Positions 5,456 to 5,501 of a DNA stretch of 5,501 nt are shown one piece after another; positions within the stretch are counted from its first letter, which is position 1, and the number at the start of each line of letters is the position of its first letter. The notes under the pieces are model-generated. The model was not told where the DNA came from. It worked only from the letters and a program-made list of their open reading frames with translations, and made no database searches. The stretch lies in contig JAAXHE010000295.1 in NCBI GenBank assembly GCA_012271065.1, forward strand, positions 8,147 through 13,647, written 5' to 3'. This DNA comes from Candidatus Latescibacterota bacterium (GTDB lineage: Bacteria; Latescibacterota; UBA2968; GCA-2709665). The position numbers and the translations under genes were made by a program.

Positions 5456-5501
5456 ATCCGGATATGATGTAGCGAGCTAGTACCCTTTGACGGCTAACGC
5501 A
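5456..5501. other. right edge beyond the terminator
   Basis: No gene is visible in these 46 bases. A 10-bp palindrome TATCCGGATA (5455-5464) touches the end of the terminator. TTGACG (5487-5492) on the plus strand could be a -35 box, but its -10 would lie outside the window. Confidence 0.25.

Noticed and set aside
5428..5457. TTGACA as a further plus-strand promoter
   Set aside because: The hexamer is part of the perfect terminator stem and no acceptable -10 lies at 16-18 bp.
1..5501. CRISPR array, insertion sequence, tRNA or rRNA
   Set aside because: I saw no spaced direct repeats, transposase-like frame, terminal inverted repeats or tRNA/rRNA signatures.

Overview
The window carries one compact, minus-strand gene block from a diderm (Gram-negative-type) bacterium with an energised outer membrane. 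In transcription order it reads: a secreted TPR protein, ExbB, ExbD, a second ExbD, TonB, and a second secreted TPR protein. Base composition is moderately GC-rich with GC-rich third positions. The ExbD signature (SMADIAFLL around the membrane Asp) and a TonB with a long basic cytoplasmic N-terminus recall Ton modules of the FCB superphylum and related uncultured phyla (Latescibacterota, Gemmatimonadota, KSB1 type). That placement is an inference from protein style only; no phylogenetic marker is present.

Right to left along the minus strand: a promoter at 5108-5136 (TTGACA, 17 bp, TAGATT) drives the first TPR gene (5007-3805). A 187-bp gap with no convincing terminator or promoter follows. 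Then comes the tight exbB-exbD-exbD-tonB run (3617-1456), with gaps of 3, 27 and 5 nt and a good Shine-Dalgarno site before each of exbD1, exbD2 and tonB. A hairpin (1398-1425) shortly after tonB looks like a terminator. Immediately beyond it, a second TTGACA promoter (1352-1380) drives the second TPR gene (1296-82). The last 81 bases at the left edge hold no supported gene.

On the plus strand, 5242-5455 is a self-contained transcription unit: a near-consensus promoter (TTGACA, 17 bp, TATATT), about 175 nt with extensive base-pairing potential and no convincing long ORF, then a strong 13-bp terminator hairpin followed by TTTCTTGT. It fires divergently from the TPR/Ton block and is a candidate structured small RNA, or a leader for a gene beyond the right edge.

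Together, ExbB and the two ExbD proteins would form a proton-driven inner-membrane motor that energises TonB, which pulls on outer-membrane receptors. The two TPR proteins carry signal peptides and so would lie in the periplasm on either side of this motor in gene order, plausibly as scaffolds or adaptors. No TonB-dependent receptor lies in the window, so the substrate cannot be read from the sequence.
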